Part shown: positions 28,383-40,000 of the stretch, one piece after another
Position numbering within the stretch: position 1 is the stretch's first letter
Layout of the letters: the number at the start of each line of letters is the position of its first letter
DNA from: Siphlonurus alternatus
Lineage: Eukaryota; Arthropoda; Insecta; Ephemeroptera; Siphlonuridae
Assembly (NCBI GenBank): GCA_949825025.1
Contig: OX463778.1
Coordinates: 43,564,646 to 43,628,645, forward strand
Direction: 5' to 3'
DNA: 64,000 nucleotides
Notes under the pieces: model-generated
Told to the model about the DNA's origin: nothing
Seen by the model: only the letters and a program-made list of their open reading frames with translations
Databases searched by the model: none
Translations under genes and position numbers: made by a program

Positions 28383-31300
28383 TTAAGTAGCAGCACTCGG
28401 AGCTATCTCAGGCGTAGCTAACGGAGCAGAGAGGCGTTGTCGTAGCACTTCCAGCAGCTGGTCACGTGGAACCTCCGTCTCCTGGCGAGTGGCGATGTGG
28501 CGCACCTTCACTACCCCACGCTCCACCTCACTCTCGCCAAGCACCACGGCAAAGGGGATGCCGTTCTGCTCACAGTGCTGGAGTTGAGCCAGCAGCTTGG
28601 CGTTGGCTCGGTAAGAATGCTCAGCCTGCACACAAAGTGAATTCAAGTCAGACATACAGGCAACTTGGTTAGTGTTGTTTTAACATACAGTTTAAATTAT
28701 TTCTACAACAACACTTACAATGAAAGAGGGTTTCTGTATGACAATGAAAATTACTGTGTAATAGATTTTGAAAATTAGGGTAATGTTCTGATGATAGTCT
28801 TAAAGTGGTGGTTGGCAGTAGCAACATTCTTGTACTTTATGGCAATTTTTTTTATAACAACCTTGTAGTACTTTATGACAATTTTTTTTATAACAATCTT
28901 ATAAGTTATGCCAGTATTACACTCGTATAGCTATACCTGTATAATTTTTCATACAACTTTCCTTGCAAGAAAATTTCATTATGAAGTTGAATTTTCTTAT
29001 AAAGAAATAATGATGTATGCAATTATGGAAAAGTTGTATTGTGTAATACCGGCTTAAGATTGTAAACAAAAAACAAATACAGGAATTCAATTGTGTTACT
29101 GGTAAGTTTCGAATGCACAGTATGGATGTCTAATTGTTATTTTAGTTGCAAGTTACATCATACTTGCAGTCATTTTAACATTACATTTTAGGGTATGTAC
29201 ACTCGTCGCCTTGGAAAATTTCTCTTTGCAGCCTTGTTAATCAACATATGCCTCGTAAGAATAACACAGGGCATGGTGATTAACAAGGCTGCAAGTGGGA
29301 AATTTTCCAAGGCGACGAGTGTACATAACTTTTCACAGAAATGTAATAATTCATAACATATTAGATACCTGATATTTGATAATAATAAAAAATCCTTCAA
29401 ATTTGTCACAACAGGACTGGCATTTTTGCATACCTTGATTCCAGCATTCCACAGCATGGTGCAGAGCTTCATACGTTCCTCGACCAGGTTTTTCTGCGCT
29501 GAAGCCACATACACCTCGACTGGGGAGGCCCTCAGGTTTTGGTCTGCCTTGCGGGCCTCCAGCAAGGAGAATATGCGCTCAACACCAATGCTAACTCCAA
29601 CACACGGCACTTTGCGTCCCTTGGGGTCGAACATGCCCACCAGCTCATCATAGCGACCTCCACCAGCGATGCTGCCCACCGCCTCCTCTCCGCCAAGCTG
29701 ACCGTCAGCACCTGGGAGAAGATTAATAACCTTAGCATCAGATCCAATTGTATACTGTAACTCTAAATAAAACAAACAAATCATTTTTTAATTTTTCTAA
29801 AACAAAGCCATACCGTGCTTATCATCATTAATTTATGTAATCTATCATTTTGATAATTTTCCTTGCGAGTCCAAAATTGAATTATCAACATACCAAGCAG
29901 AACAGCCTCGTAGATGATGCCGGTGTAGTAGTCAAGGCCGCGAGCCAGGCTCATGTCGAAGCTGACCTTGTCAGAGAGACCGTAGAGGGCGCAGTAGTGC
30001 AGGAAGAGCTGCATGGCTGCCAGTCCCTCCCCAGCAGTCTTGGACGTGCTCAGTCTGGCATCTGCCTGAAGCTTCGTCACAAGCTCTGGTCCCCCACTCA
30101 GACGCACATACTCTCCGACCAGGTCAGCTGCAGCCTCCGAGAGACCCTTCTCTCCAACCATCTCTGCTCGCACGGCCTCCCAAGTGCACTGAAATAAAAA
30201 TTAAAAAGTGAACATAGTGTACCTCATCACTTGATAGGGTGAAAATTTTAAATGTTCGAAGTTCAATGCAGTGAATTATAAAAACAATGTATTTAGGGAA
30301 ACTAAGGAAAAATAATTTATACCCTCTTGTTACCATTAATGAAGAACAAACAGTAGCTGTGAAAGCAATAAACTTTTGTTTTAATGCTATAATTAGGTAC
30401 CTAGCAAATTATTCCTTCAGGAAGAATTAAGTGAACATAAATAAACAGGGCCAATAGCAGTTAAATTAGGTTCTTCTTTTGTAAAAAAATAAATTAAAAA
30501 ATTATAATTAAAAATAAGAGATAATAAAGAATAATTTATTTATTATAATTTATTTGTTTCAAAAGCTTATTTAATTTTAACTACAGTACTACTGTATATT
30601 AATTTGTATTACTAACTGCCATGAATATTTTCAGCTACAGTAATCACAATCAAGTGAATGTGACATACCTTGTCGAGCTTGTCTACAGCTGAGCAGATGG
30701 AGCGGAACTTGTCTGTGGGGACTCCGCAGGCCTCAAACAGTCCGTCCAGCAGCTGTCGGTGGTTCACCTTGACCACATAAGCCCCAAGTTCGAGGGAGGT
30801 CAGGATCTCTGAGACCACTCTGACACACTCCACGTCAGGCAGCATTGGGTCGTACTGACCCGCAATGTCAAAGTCCTGCAGCAGAAACGAAGATGTAGCT
30901 CACCATTTTTTTTTTTTAACTTTGATACCAAATATAATTTTCAGGAGCTCTTTTTTTTTTTTAATAAATTTCTAATTAATGAATAACAAATATATAGTCA
31001 GCAGATATATTTCAATGACCTCTCTCCAAGGTCAATATTATTTATTTACTGATCGGCAAATTATTTCTCGTGATTCAGCAATTTCTAAGCAACCCTGATC
31101 CTGCTTAATTTTAATGTACACATTTTTCGTTTAAATAAGCTGATCATAAAATTTCATTTCACATTTAAGTGCAAAAACATCCTAACAAATTAAAGAAAAA
31201 ACTTCAGTCAGTTGAGAGATCTTACTCCCAGATGACCTCAATGATATTGTTACACTCACACACTGGAAGAACTCCCTGTAGCGTCCCTTGGTCATGGCAG

Positions 31301-33311
31301 GGTTGTCTCTGCGGTACACCTTGGCAATGTGGTACCTCTTAATAGTGCTGATCTTGTTCATGGCCAGGTAACGGGCAAAAGGCACCGTTAAGTCATACCT
31401 CAGAGAGAGAATTTCCCCGCCCTGATCAGCCAAGTCATAGATCAGCTTGGAGTCCTCACCATACTTTCCCGTCAGCACGTCCTGTAAGTGTCAATAAACT
31501 TTAGAAAAATCACCCTTCCGAGATTTTGATCAACAACATACCTTGAGCTCAAACACTGGAGTGTCAATTGTTTCTGCTCCGTGTCGCTCAAAGCAGGTGA
31601 CAATTTTCTCAAGCACGGAGGCTCGTAAAGCCATTTGCTGTGGACCATAGTCTCTCGTGCCTTTCGCAGTCTTTAAGGTAAACTTGTGGCTGTCGTCTGA
31701 TTTACCCTTACCAGACTTCTTTTGATTTCCCCCTGCATTTTCATCCTTCTTAGGTCCTGTAGTTTTAATTCCTTTAGTGATCTGAAATCATTAGTACAGG
31801 CACAACATTAAAATTAATTAAATCATAAGTTTGGTGAATAAGGCTTATTTTAAGGTGCTTTCACATAGTTGAAAATTACTATGGAGTTCGTAGAAATGTT
31901 GCAAGCCTTTCACATAATTTCGTTCGCCTGCGGCTATTACTGCGGAAAATTATGTGAATCCCATAGAAAAATTTAGAAGAGTTTGATTTTTCTACGGAGC
32001 GCCGTAGAACGCCACAGAACGCGCCACAGCAAATCACGAGGTTCTATGGCGCAATCAACAACATTTGCCACAGAGTGTTGCGGGGAGTTTCCGTAGCAAT
32101 TTTTTATTATGTGAAAGCTCCCTTTCATTATTCATATGGTCGTACGGTATTCATAATATGTGTAGATTACAATGTACCATAAATATAGTACTGTATATAA
32201 TTATGCATGCCTTAATTTTATTCAGATAGTGTATTTTGTTTGTTTTTACTATAATAGTATTGAACACAAAAAGAAGTAGAAGTATATAATATATATGTGT
32301 ATGAGGGAAGCAAAAATGATATGGGCAAGTATTCTTTCTTGAGAAGAACGGTGAGGGAGTGGAATTTGCTGGACTCTGGGCTTGTGGAGGTTCGGAGTGT
32401 TGGTGAGTTCAGGGAGGGGCTGAGAGAGTTAGCCGCAAGCAAGCGAGTCACCATGGTGGAATACATGTACCCACAATAGCCGCAAGCAGGGGTGTATGCA
32501 TGTAATGTGTAGATGTGTACACACTGCTTATCTTATCTATCTTATGGTAAAGTATGATACCACTACAGTATGCATACACTGCCCAAACCATGCAGCTATA
32601 AGTAACATATGTATGCATAGAGTATGCATTAAGCAAAAACACTACCGTTATACATACAGTACTTTTAATTCAACATACCTGCTTATTTATTGAGGAATAT
32701 AAGACACGTAGAGTGTTTTGGGTTCGAAACACAGCCAAAAGTGGTAACATTGCCCCACAGCATCAAGTATGAAACAGAGATGAAACTTGGCTCAGCACCT
32801 CCAAAGTTGCTGAAGGGACAATAAAGAACAGAGAAGAAGTCTTAGCTCACCTGCTGATCCTGTTTACTTGGATTTAGGGAAGTTAAATGTATTCCAGACA
32901 GGTCACAGTGCACGCCAACAAATAATTTTCGTTCTGAGGCACTGTAACTTGCTATATGCTGATACCATCGGGTCAAATGGATTTTTCCTAAGCTGGGTTG
33001 GCTGCTAAATGCCTCAAACACAACCCGATCAACCTGTGTAGGCTCTTCACCACTTAAGTAACTTGAATTGGCAAGATATGTATTTAAAGCTTCCAACTCA
33101 GGTTCTGACGTTAAATTCTTCAGACGTATAGAACCATCGCACCCCTAACATAAGAAAATTATGATTTTCCCAGCTGGTATGCATACCATGAAACAAGACT
33201 GTGGCACGTACCGCTTAGAAAGTTATTAATTCTTTTAGTACGTACCTCTTTTACAGAGCTTGGTTTAGAATCTCCTTGTTCTTTGGAATCTTGAGCATTT
33301 TTCTGATCCAT
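28383..33311 (-). CDS. HARS1: Histidyl-tRNA synthetase with an N-terminal eEF1B-like GST-C domain (eight exons)
   Basis: Exons, 5' to 3': 33311-33246, 33144-32851, 31781-31542, 31481-31260, 30875-30669, 30188-29894, 29711-29434, 28625-28383. All are bounded by GT-AG and in phase, giving 614 aa. The enzyme charges tRNA-His with histidine in the cytosol. The class II core starts at about 170 ([14 protein letters not shown]). Motif 2, [19 protein letters not shown], is at about 256-274. The His-specific loop [10 protein letters not shown] is at 424-433, the second His signature [12 protein letters not shown] at 458-469, and motif 3 [10 protein letters not shown] with Arg487. The anticodon-binding domain is about 505-600. 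All key residues are intact. The human enzyme is about 509 aa with a WHEP domain; here residues 23-120 are instead a GST-C-like domain on one exon, and residues 121-165 are a Lys-rich linker. No mitochondrial targeting peptide is evident in exon 1. The gene is convergent with wengen. Confidence 0.93.
29193..29329. mobile_element. Foldback element in a HARS1 intron
   Basis: Inverted repeat with arms of about 60 bp. The outer sequence is TGTACACTCGTCGCCTTGGA and the inner TTGCAGCCTTGTTAATCA, each with its complement on the other side, around a 25-base loop. There is no coding capacity. It is unrelated to families 1 and 2. Confidence 0.8.
31853..32122. mobile_element. Possible MITE in HARS1 intron 2
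   Basis: Short inverted termini (GGTGCTTTCACATA on the left, TATGTGAAAGCTCC on the right) flank about 240 bp that is markedly GC-richer than the surrounding intron. Further CACATAATTT / AAATTATGTGAA words lie inside. The arms are short and imperfect, so the element call is moderate. Confidence 0.5.
32297..32479 (+). mobile_element. Non-LTR retrotransposon relic (C-terminus of a reverse transcriptase ORF)
   Basis: A 60-codon frame antisense to HARS1 in its intron 2 reads [17 protein letters not shown], then [12 protein letters not shown], then stop. The YSF--RT-REWN-L----V---S---F---L pattern is the usual end of Jockey/CR1-type LINE ORF2 proteins. Nothing upstream continues the polymerase, so this is a 5'-truncated, dead copy. 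Confidence 0.65.
32851..33144 (-). CDS. HARS1: HARS1 exon 2: eEF1B-beta/CysRS-type GST-C-like domain
   Basis: A 98-codon exon, phase 0 on both sides, residues 23-120. The core at about 39-98 reads [16 protein letters not shown], then P-Q-D--VFEAFSS, then RWYQHIASY. This LN-YL--SY--G--P-Q-D--VF-A-S----RWY-HI pattern is the signature of the N-terminal GST-C-like domain of eEF1B-beta/delta and of the alternative CysRS exon. Such domains dock translation factors and synthetases to each other. Because the exon is symmetric, skipping it would keep the frame (exon 1 SSVKE directly to exon 3 ITKGIK). The protein read is direct; complex binding is inference. Confidence 0.85.
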
Positions 33312-33971
33312 ATTGTACGAATTGGAAACTTATTTCTATGTGAAATTTAAAAAAATTGTTTAGAAATACATGCCATGTGGCTTTTAGTCGTTTTCGTGAT
33401 TGAGTTTCTTCCGTACTTTGTTTTTGTTTTTTTCAGCTGTAAAACCGCGGTAAAATGTTTAAAAGTTAGGGTTGAAATAAAATTCCCGGAGAATTCTTCT
33501 GTGACCAGCACAATTAAATTAAGCGTGAGCTAATACTGAAATACTGTCTATAACTCGCAGTTCACAGCAAGGTAACAAGGTAATATCTGATGAAACACAT
33601 TTCCCCTGTTGCATACCGACGAGGGAAGTCAGCCGCGACATGACAATTTTTTTCACTTGAAAAAGTGAAAGCCTGCCATGCTTAATTAATTGCTGGCCTA
33701 TATAATTCTAAAATAAGTTGAGACTGTTGAGAGTTAATATGTACTGTACTCCATATAATATATAATTATGCAAAAAAAATATATATAAACGTTGATATGT
33801 ATGTATATTATATAAGTATCAAAACTTGGGGATATATGGAATTTAATTGCTGGAAAATTAAATAATAAAAGAATAGAAAGATTGTCCTAAAATTTGACAC
33901 ACTTAAATTAATTGGCTATATAATATATATTATGCTACATATATACCTAAAATGTCTCTCTGTTGGAACTG

Positions 33972-33972
<1 letters not shown>

Positions 33973-34011
<39 letters not shown>
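33973..34011. repeat. (AT)n microsatellite
   Basis: About 19 AT units, uninterrupted. Confidence 0.95.
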
Positions 34012-34016
<5 letters not shown>

Positions 34017-34289
34017 ATTAATTAAAAATCAGTTAGAGGGGCCCGGGGTGCATGGCGTACCGTGTGTTTCGTGTAATACGTACTATACCAACCTGTGTTC
34101 TGTACACAATTAGTATTTTTATTTTTTATATTTTACTTAAATATAAAAAACTTTCAGTTTCTTGTACTTCCTGTCTAGAACAAGAGAATGGCTCGAGCTG
34201 GCACGACTGCAATGCATTTGCAACCGACAAGCGGAACGAGCCGCTGAGAAATAACCTCTGCTGTCATTTCTGTTTAACTGGTTCCAATT

Positions 34290-34379
34290 GATTACATCAC
34301 CGAAACTAACGCTCGCGGATTTGAAAGCTGGATCATTCCTTGCTAACTCGTGTGCCTGTAAAGAGGTCGCAGAAAAATG
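34290..34379 (+). other. Candidate 5' exon ending ATG at a splice donor
   Basis: A GC-richer stretch ends GCAGAAAAATG followed by GTGAGT, a strong donor placed directly after an ATG. Genes whose first exon codes only for Met are known, so this could be the start of a small plus-strand gene divergent from HARS1. The left border is arbitrary and no downstream exon can be proven. Confidence 0.25.
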
Positions 34380-34847
34380 GTGAGTTCTAAATGAAAAAAA
34401 AATATATATATAATATGTATAATAACTAATATTAAAAACGAATAACTATTAACTATTCTATTTGATGACCTGCATGGCTAATTTATTATACATGTACTAT
34501 ATAACATAATAAAATTATTCATAATTCGTAAATTATTTTGATTACTATGCCTAATTTGTTAATTTCATCTACATTAAATTTGATTATACACACTTTTAAT
34601 AAACATTATAGTATAATTATTATTTTATATTATTAAAAAAATTAACTGATCAGTTTTTGGAATTACATATAACAATAGTGCCAACTCAAAACTTTATACA
34701 AGAAACATATATACTTATTAATTGATTTTTTTTTTACAATGTCATAATTAATTTATACAGTGCACTATAAAATAATACAATGTAATCTCAGCGCCCGTGA
34801 TTTTTACAGTCGGTATAAAGTGACTTAATATGCAGAGCGTGTGCATA

Positions 34848-35169
34848 ATGGAGTACCGACCTCAAAATTTTTTATTGCAGAAATGGATAGATGGTGCAAA
34901 GTTATGCTACTCTGATTTTTTTCAGATTTTTTAGGGACCGGAAGTATTGCTAAAAAGTTTTGGCGAGGTCGGGTTCGAATCCACGTCCCTTTTGGGTCCT
35001 ATCTTTTATTAAGAGAGGCGGCAAGAGGCGGCACTTTTTCTGTACTTTCAATAATTTTTAAAAAATATTTGCCGGTCTCTAAAAAATATGAAAAAAAAAA
35101 ATCAGAGTAGCATAACTTTGCACCCTCTATCCATTTCTGCAATAAAAAATTTTGAGGTCGGTACTCTAT
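34848..35169. mobile_element. Foldback MITE, family 1, copy 3
   Basis: Ends GGAGTACCGACCTCA and TGAGGTCGGTACTC, with the family's ATTGCAGAAATGGATAGA arms. Part of the left inner arm is replaced by GGTCGGGTTCGAATCCACG, which looks like a tRNA T-arm; the right arm keeps the normal ACTTTCAATAATTTTTAAAA. Confidence 0.82.
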
Positions 35170-35235
35170 TAACTATTAAGACAATGGTAAATAAAGAGCT
35201 CTCGTAAATACTTACAAAGGACAACATATTATACA

Positions 35236-35283
35236 TGATTCTTTTTATTGCAGATATAAATAAGTGGAGGGCACCAAATTAAT
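35236..35283. mobile_element. Fragment of a family 1 MITE arm
   Basis: TTTTATTGCAGATATAAATA and GAGGGCACCAAATTA match the arm of copy 2 (ATTGCAGAAAGGAATAGAGG, then GCACCAAATTA). It stops abruptly after about 48 bases and lies between copies 3 and 4. Confidence 0.5.
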
Positions 35284-35373
35284 AATAATAATAATATTTT
35301 ATTTAAACTTTTCAGATTGTACAGAGACAACATTAGTTCACGTCAATAGCAAAAAAAAAAAAAATACTAATAA

Positions 35374-35694
35374 TAGAGTATTGTCCTCAATTTTTTTTAT
35401 TGCAGAAATGGATAGAGGGTGCAAAGTTATGCTACCCTGATTTTTTTCAGATTTTTTAGAGACCGGGAACTATTTTTAAAAAATTATTGAAAGTCCTTTT
35501 CGTGACGTCACGAGACGCCGCTCCTTAAGAAAAAGATAGGACTTGCCGCCGCGTGACGTCACAAAAAGTACTTTCAATAATTTTTTAAAAATACTTCCCG
35601 GGCTCTAAAAAATCTGAAAAAAATCAGAGTAGCATAACTTTTCACCCTCTATCCATTTCTGCAATAAAAAAAAATTGAGGACAATACTCCATTA
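35374..35694. mobile_element. Foldback MITE, family 1, copy 4
   Basis: Nearly identical to copy 1 but in the opposite orientation: the loop words CTTAAGAAAAAGATAGGACT and GACGCCGCTC are the complement of copy 1's. Both TGACGTCA palindromes are kept. High identity of the two copies implies fairly recent movement. Confidence 0.85.
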
Positions 35695-35792
35695 TGGACA
35701 TATATTTTCTTAGTAAATTAAAAGTTATTCAAAGTTCAGGTTTAAACTAATTGTAAGTTTATATATATAAATATAACTCAATCTGCATTAAT

Positions 35793-36217
<425 letters not shown>

Positions 36218-36710
36218 AAGATGATTTTAATGACGAGATGATGATTTTAATTTCAATGATATTAATTTTAGATTTTTAAAAATAAAAATAAAAAACTAAC
36301 AAGTAAGACTAAACTTATAATAAATATTAATATTGTGACTGACATTCTAATATCTTTCAAGCGCTGTTTAAAAATAAATTAATTAGGGAAAAAATGCAGA
36401 TTGAGTTACAGTAAAAGTAGGCGTACTTAAAGTACTCAAATGAAAGTGTCTTGCTTCAGAATCACATGCAAATTCAAATAATTCAATTTTAAGGTTTGAC
36501 ATAAGCAGATTTATTTTTAAAATTATGTTGCAATATTATTTATGGAATTTTGAGATTAATAAATAACAAAAATTTAATTTCCATGAAGCATTATACTGTA
36601 CTTTATATTTATTTTAAATATTATTCTATATATTTCATCGCTTAATACTATACTATATCACTAACATTTTTTGTTGTATTTCTATTTCCGATTTCAACTT
36701 TTATATGTAG

Positions 36711-36752
36711 GAGCGATTAAATTGTAAATTGTAGTCTACAATTTAATCGCTC
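36711..36752. repeat. Perfect 16 bp-arm hairpin
   Basis: GAGCGATTAAATTGTA, a 10-base loop, then TACAATTTAATCGCTC. No U-run or cofactor motif that would suggest a particular RNA. Confidence 0.8.
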
Positions 36753-37930
36753 TTATTTTGTAGTTATTCTATCAAATTATAGATTTGAGTTCGGTTATAT
36801 AAAAGTTTTTTGAGTTAAAACAACAAGACAAGAATGTTTATTCCATGATCGATCATGATTATGAAATTTAATCAAAGCTTAATTCAACTTAATTCTAATC
36901 AGCAGCTCTCATTTCATTTTGAAGCAAATTGATAAAGCTGAACTGCTGACATTTTGACATGGATTAAGATAGTTTACGTTTTCGTATAACTGATTTACTA
37001 GTTTTAGACAAACTATAGTGCTATTTATGAAAATTAATGCCAAATATAATTATTAATATATTTTATTTATATTATAATATGTACCTATATAATTATTCTC
37101 TGTTAATTCTAAAATAAAAAATAACTAACCACAGTATTGAAATGTATCAAAACTGTTTTTTTTTTTGCAAATTATTAACTACTTTAACAAGTAGAGATGT
37201 CCCTCAGTCTCACCTCAGCAAATGTTAGGACGCGTAAGAGAGGTTCCCTCCCTAACTTATTACCCCGCCTCGCGCGCGTTCGAAACTCATAGGGGTGTAT
37301 CCTTGGAAAAAAAAGTATATTGTACTATATACATTTCACATCAACTGAACTCGTCATTATTGAAATTGGATAAATACAAGAAAACGATAAGAATTCAACC
37401 CTCCATAGTCTGTCTTGTCGTATCTGATAAGTTGATTGCTGTAGTTCTGTAGTATCTTCAATTCTAAAGCGAAATGTTCCTTTTTTTCAACTGACCTGAG
37501 ATAATACTGGTAAATACAATCATGATTTAAATTTCAGTTTGACATTGTTCGTTTCAGGGTACTATTAAATATAAATAAAAAAATTAAAAATTAGCTACTG
37601 TAGCTCACTTTATTATATATTTTTTTTATTTATTACATAATCGATATTAATTACTACCATCGAGGAAAAATTCTTTAGTTCACAAACAGTAAATATAACA
37701 TTTTGTACAAAAAAAGGATATCAAAAAGACACTGGAAGTGTAATTAGTATTAATATGAAACACAAGTTTTCTTTTGGGGTATACATAACCTTAAAAGTGT
37801 CAATTACCCCAAATTACTAACTCATTAAAGTTTACTTTTACAATTTACTTATTTTTTTTCAGATATAGAGTAATTTTTGTAATAATATATTTTCTTAATT
37901 ATTTCATGAGCATTATCTTTCTACTTCCAG

Positions 37931-38008
37931 ATCTTTTCCTTCCAAGGGAAATATATAATCTACGAGTCATTCCGTGCCGGCCTGGCATTCCGAACTTTCG
38001 CTCTTTGA
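37931..38008 (+). other. Weak exon-like island (25 codons plus stop)
   Basis: TTTCTACTTCCAG precedes an open stretch reading IFSFQGKYIIYESF and ending FRTFAL then TGA. It sits at the left of a GC-rich patch (to about 38095). It is phase-compatible with the ATG/GTGAGT at 34379 but could equally be chance. Confidence 0.15.
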
Positions 38009-39378
38009 TGTTTTAGCGACAATATTAGCAGGTGGGGCCAGGTCGGGGCGGGGCGACATATTTCACATCAAAGCGCCACACACACGAACACACAGCATAG
38101 TTTTTTTTATTTGTTTTTTTGACAGTAAGAATCTCTATACATATTTTTTTTTATATCTGATTTATTAATTTTAATAATAATAATAATAATATCAAATAGG
38201 GTAAAAGGAAGGAAAAAATTTGCATCATATGAGCAAAATTTTGATTAATAATATTTTACTCTAAAATTTTTACATTTTTGGCATTTTCTTCCTACTTCTA
38301 CAAACTTTTTAAACTTTTTTTTTTTTTATCAGCGTTATAAATATTAATCTTCTATTTTATTTCTTATCCACTCCGAGATGTTATACAATCATAAAAAAGC
38401 AATGTGAAAATTTTTCATTAATCAATTATCAGTCAATATTTTTTTGTATAAATTAAGCTTCTAATAATTAAATTATCTGTACAAGATTCACGTATGTGCA
38501 ATTGGTTATAAAGACTACATTAATTTGTTAAACTTTTACTTTTTTATATCAATATCTTAAAACTCTATATATAAGGATATTGTTGAGTGAAAAATGTTTC
38601 AATATAATTATATTTTGAGAAACTAAATTCTCTTTTAAAATTTAATTGTGTGCATTGCTTTTTCTTTCTTTTTTTTTACACTTTTTCTACAGGGTCGTTT
38701 CTTACTTGTTTGTGGTGTTACAGCAAAAAGGATGCAAGTTTTGCTAAATTAAAAGTGCGCTGAGTGAATTCCAGTAAATTACTATTTTTATTTTGAGTCC
38801 CAGATAATGAAAACGTATCCAAAAACCTATAAAATTATTATTTTAGTAAATGTGTAAAGATACCTAAAGATTAAAAAGTCATTCAGCATTGTAATTATCT
38901 CTCATAAAACATTTAATATAAGACACAGATATCTGAACAACATTTCGTGAGTATTTATTCTCAGAGTTTGGCAAATAATTACTTCATTGGTTCGATAAAT
39001 TGCGTGTTATGATTCTATAAAAAAAATTTGTTTTTGTACTTATTTAAAAAAAAATCATACAAATCCAAAATAGGGGGACAAAAAAGTAATAGTTTATAAA
39101 ATAATTTGAGCTTTTAGCATTAATAAGGTGTATATTATTTTCCGTATTTTATATAATAATATTCTTATTTTAATTAAGAATATAAATTATTTTTTATCAA
39201 AAAGTGAATATAGGAATGTGTTAATAAAATTGAAATATTAATTGATAATTATTGTTTTCAATTTGTTTAAAAGAAACATTTTATATGATTGTGCACACAT
39301 AAAAAGGTTTTATATGAGAGATGAGAGGGTAATAAATTATTATGAAAAGTCACACGTTTTTTGCTAATTTCTACGCAG

Positions 39379-39456
39379 ATAGGCAGTCCTGATGGACCGC
39401 TCGTTGCCTCTTGGGTCAGTTTGGTCCGCGAGCACGCACATTTAGCCACCATTTAA
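39379..39456 (+). other. Weak exon-like island before an AATAAA
   Basis: CTACGCAG precedes a frame reading IGSPDGPLVASWVSLVREH and ending in TAA, which overlaps AATAAA. GC-richer than its surroundings. No family recognised; the opposite strand is also open here. Confidence 0.15.
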
Positions 39457-39769
39457 TAAATTCAACAGCAGTCCCTTTTTTTTTTCAGAAGCGACGACAA
39501 ATTTTTATAAACATACAATTCCATAAAAATTGTGTTAAATCTATTTATTTCATAAAATTTATCCCTTTTTTTAAAAAAAAAGGCAGTGATAATTAGAGAT
39601 GTTTAATGGGATATTATTGAATGAGATAGTATATTATCTTTTTTTACTTGTTTGTTGTATAGATTTGATAGAATTAACTTCTGTTTAACACACCGACATG
39701 TATTTGATGACATAAAAATACAATATTATTATAACTTTTTTTTAAATGACAGGGTATTTTTGTGTATTA

Positions 39770-39775
39770 TTTATT
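39770..39775 (-). other. Polyadenylation signal beyond the otopetrin extension
   Basis: AATAAA on the minus strand about 225 bases past the stop at 40003-40001. It fits an otopetrin mRNA that runs through the whole proline-rich frame. Confidence 0.5.
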
Positions 39776-40000
39776 TTCCTTTTAATATTATTATTTATTT
39801 TTTGCATATAATCCACTTACCATAAAAAGGGTAATTTTTATACCCTAAGAACACGTTTGCACATTCATTTTTTGTTTTTTAATATTTATATAATAATTAC
39901 TTTTTTTTTAGAAGTCTGTGCTTTGTGGCAATAAAACATATTCTAAAGAAGGAACTCTATAATTGATTAAAAGAGACCTTAAAAATTAATTACCTTCAAT

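Noticed and set aside
29188..29330. C-terminal extension of HARS1 running through the foldback element
   Set aside because: The exon ends at the donor 29434/29433; the apparent continuation is intronic read-through of an open frame.
34960..35000. Possible tRNA gene at the GGGTTCGAATCC word
   Set aside because: Only a T-arm-like piece is present; no acceptor stem, D arm or anticodon arm can be paired around it.
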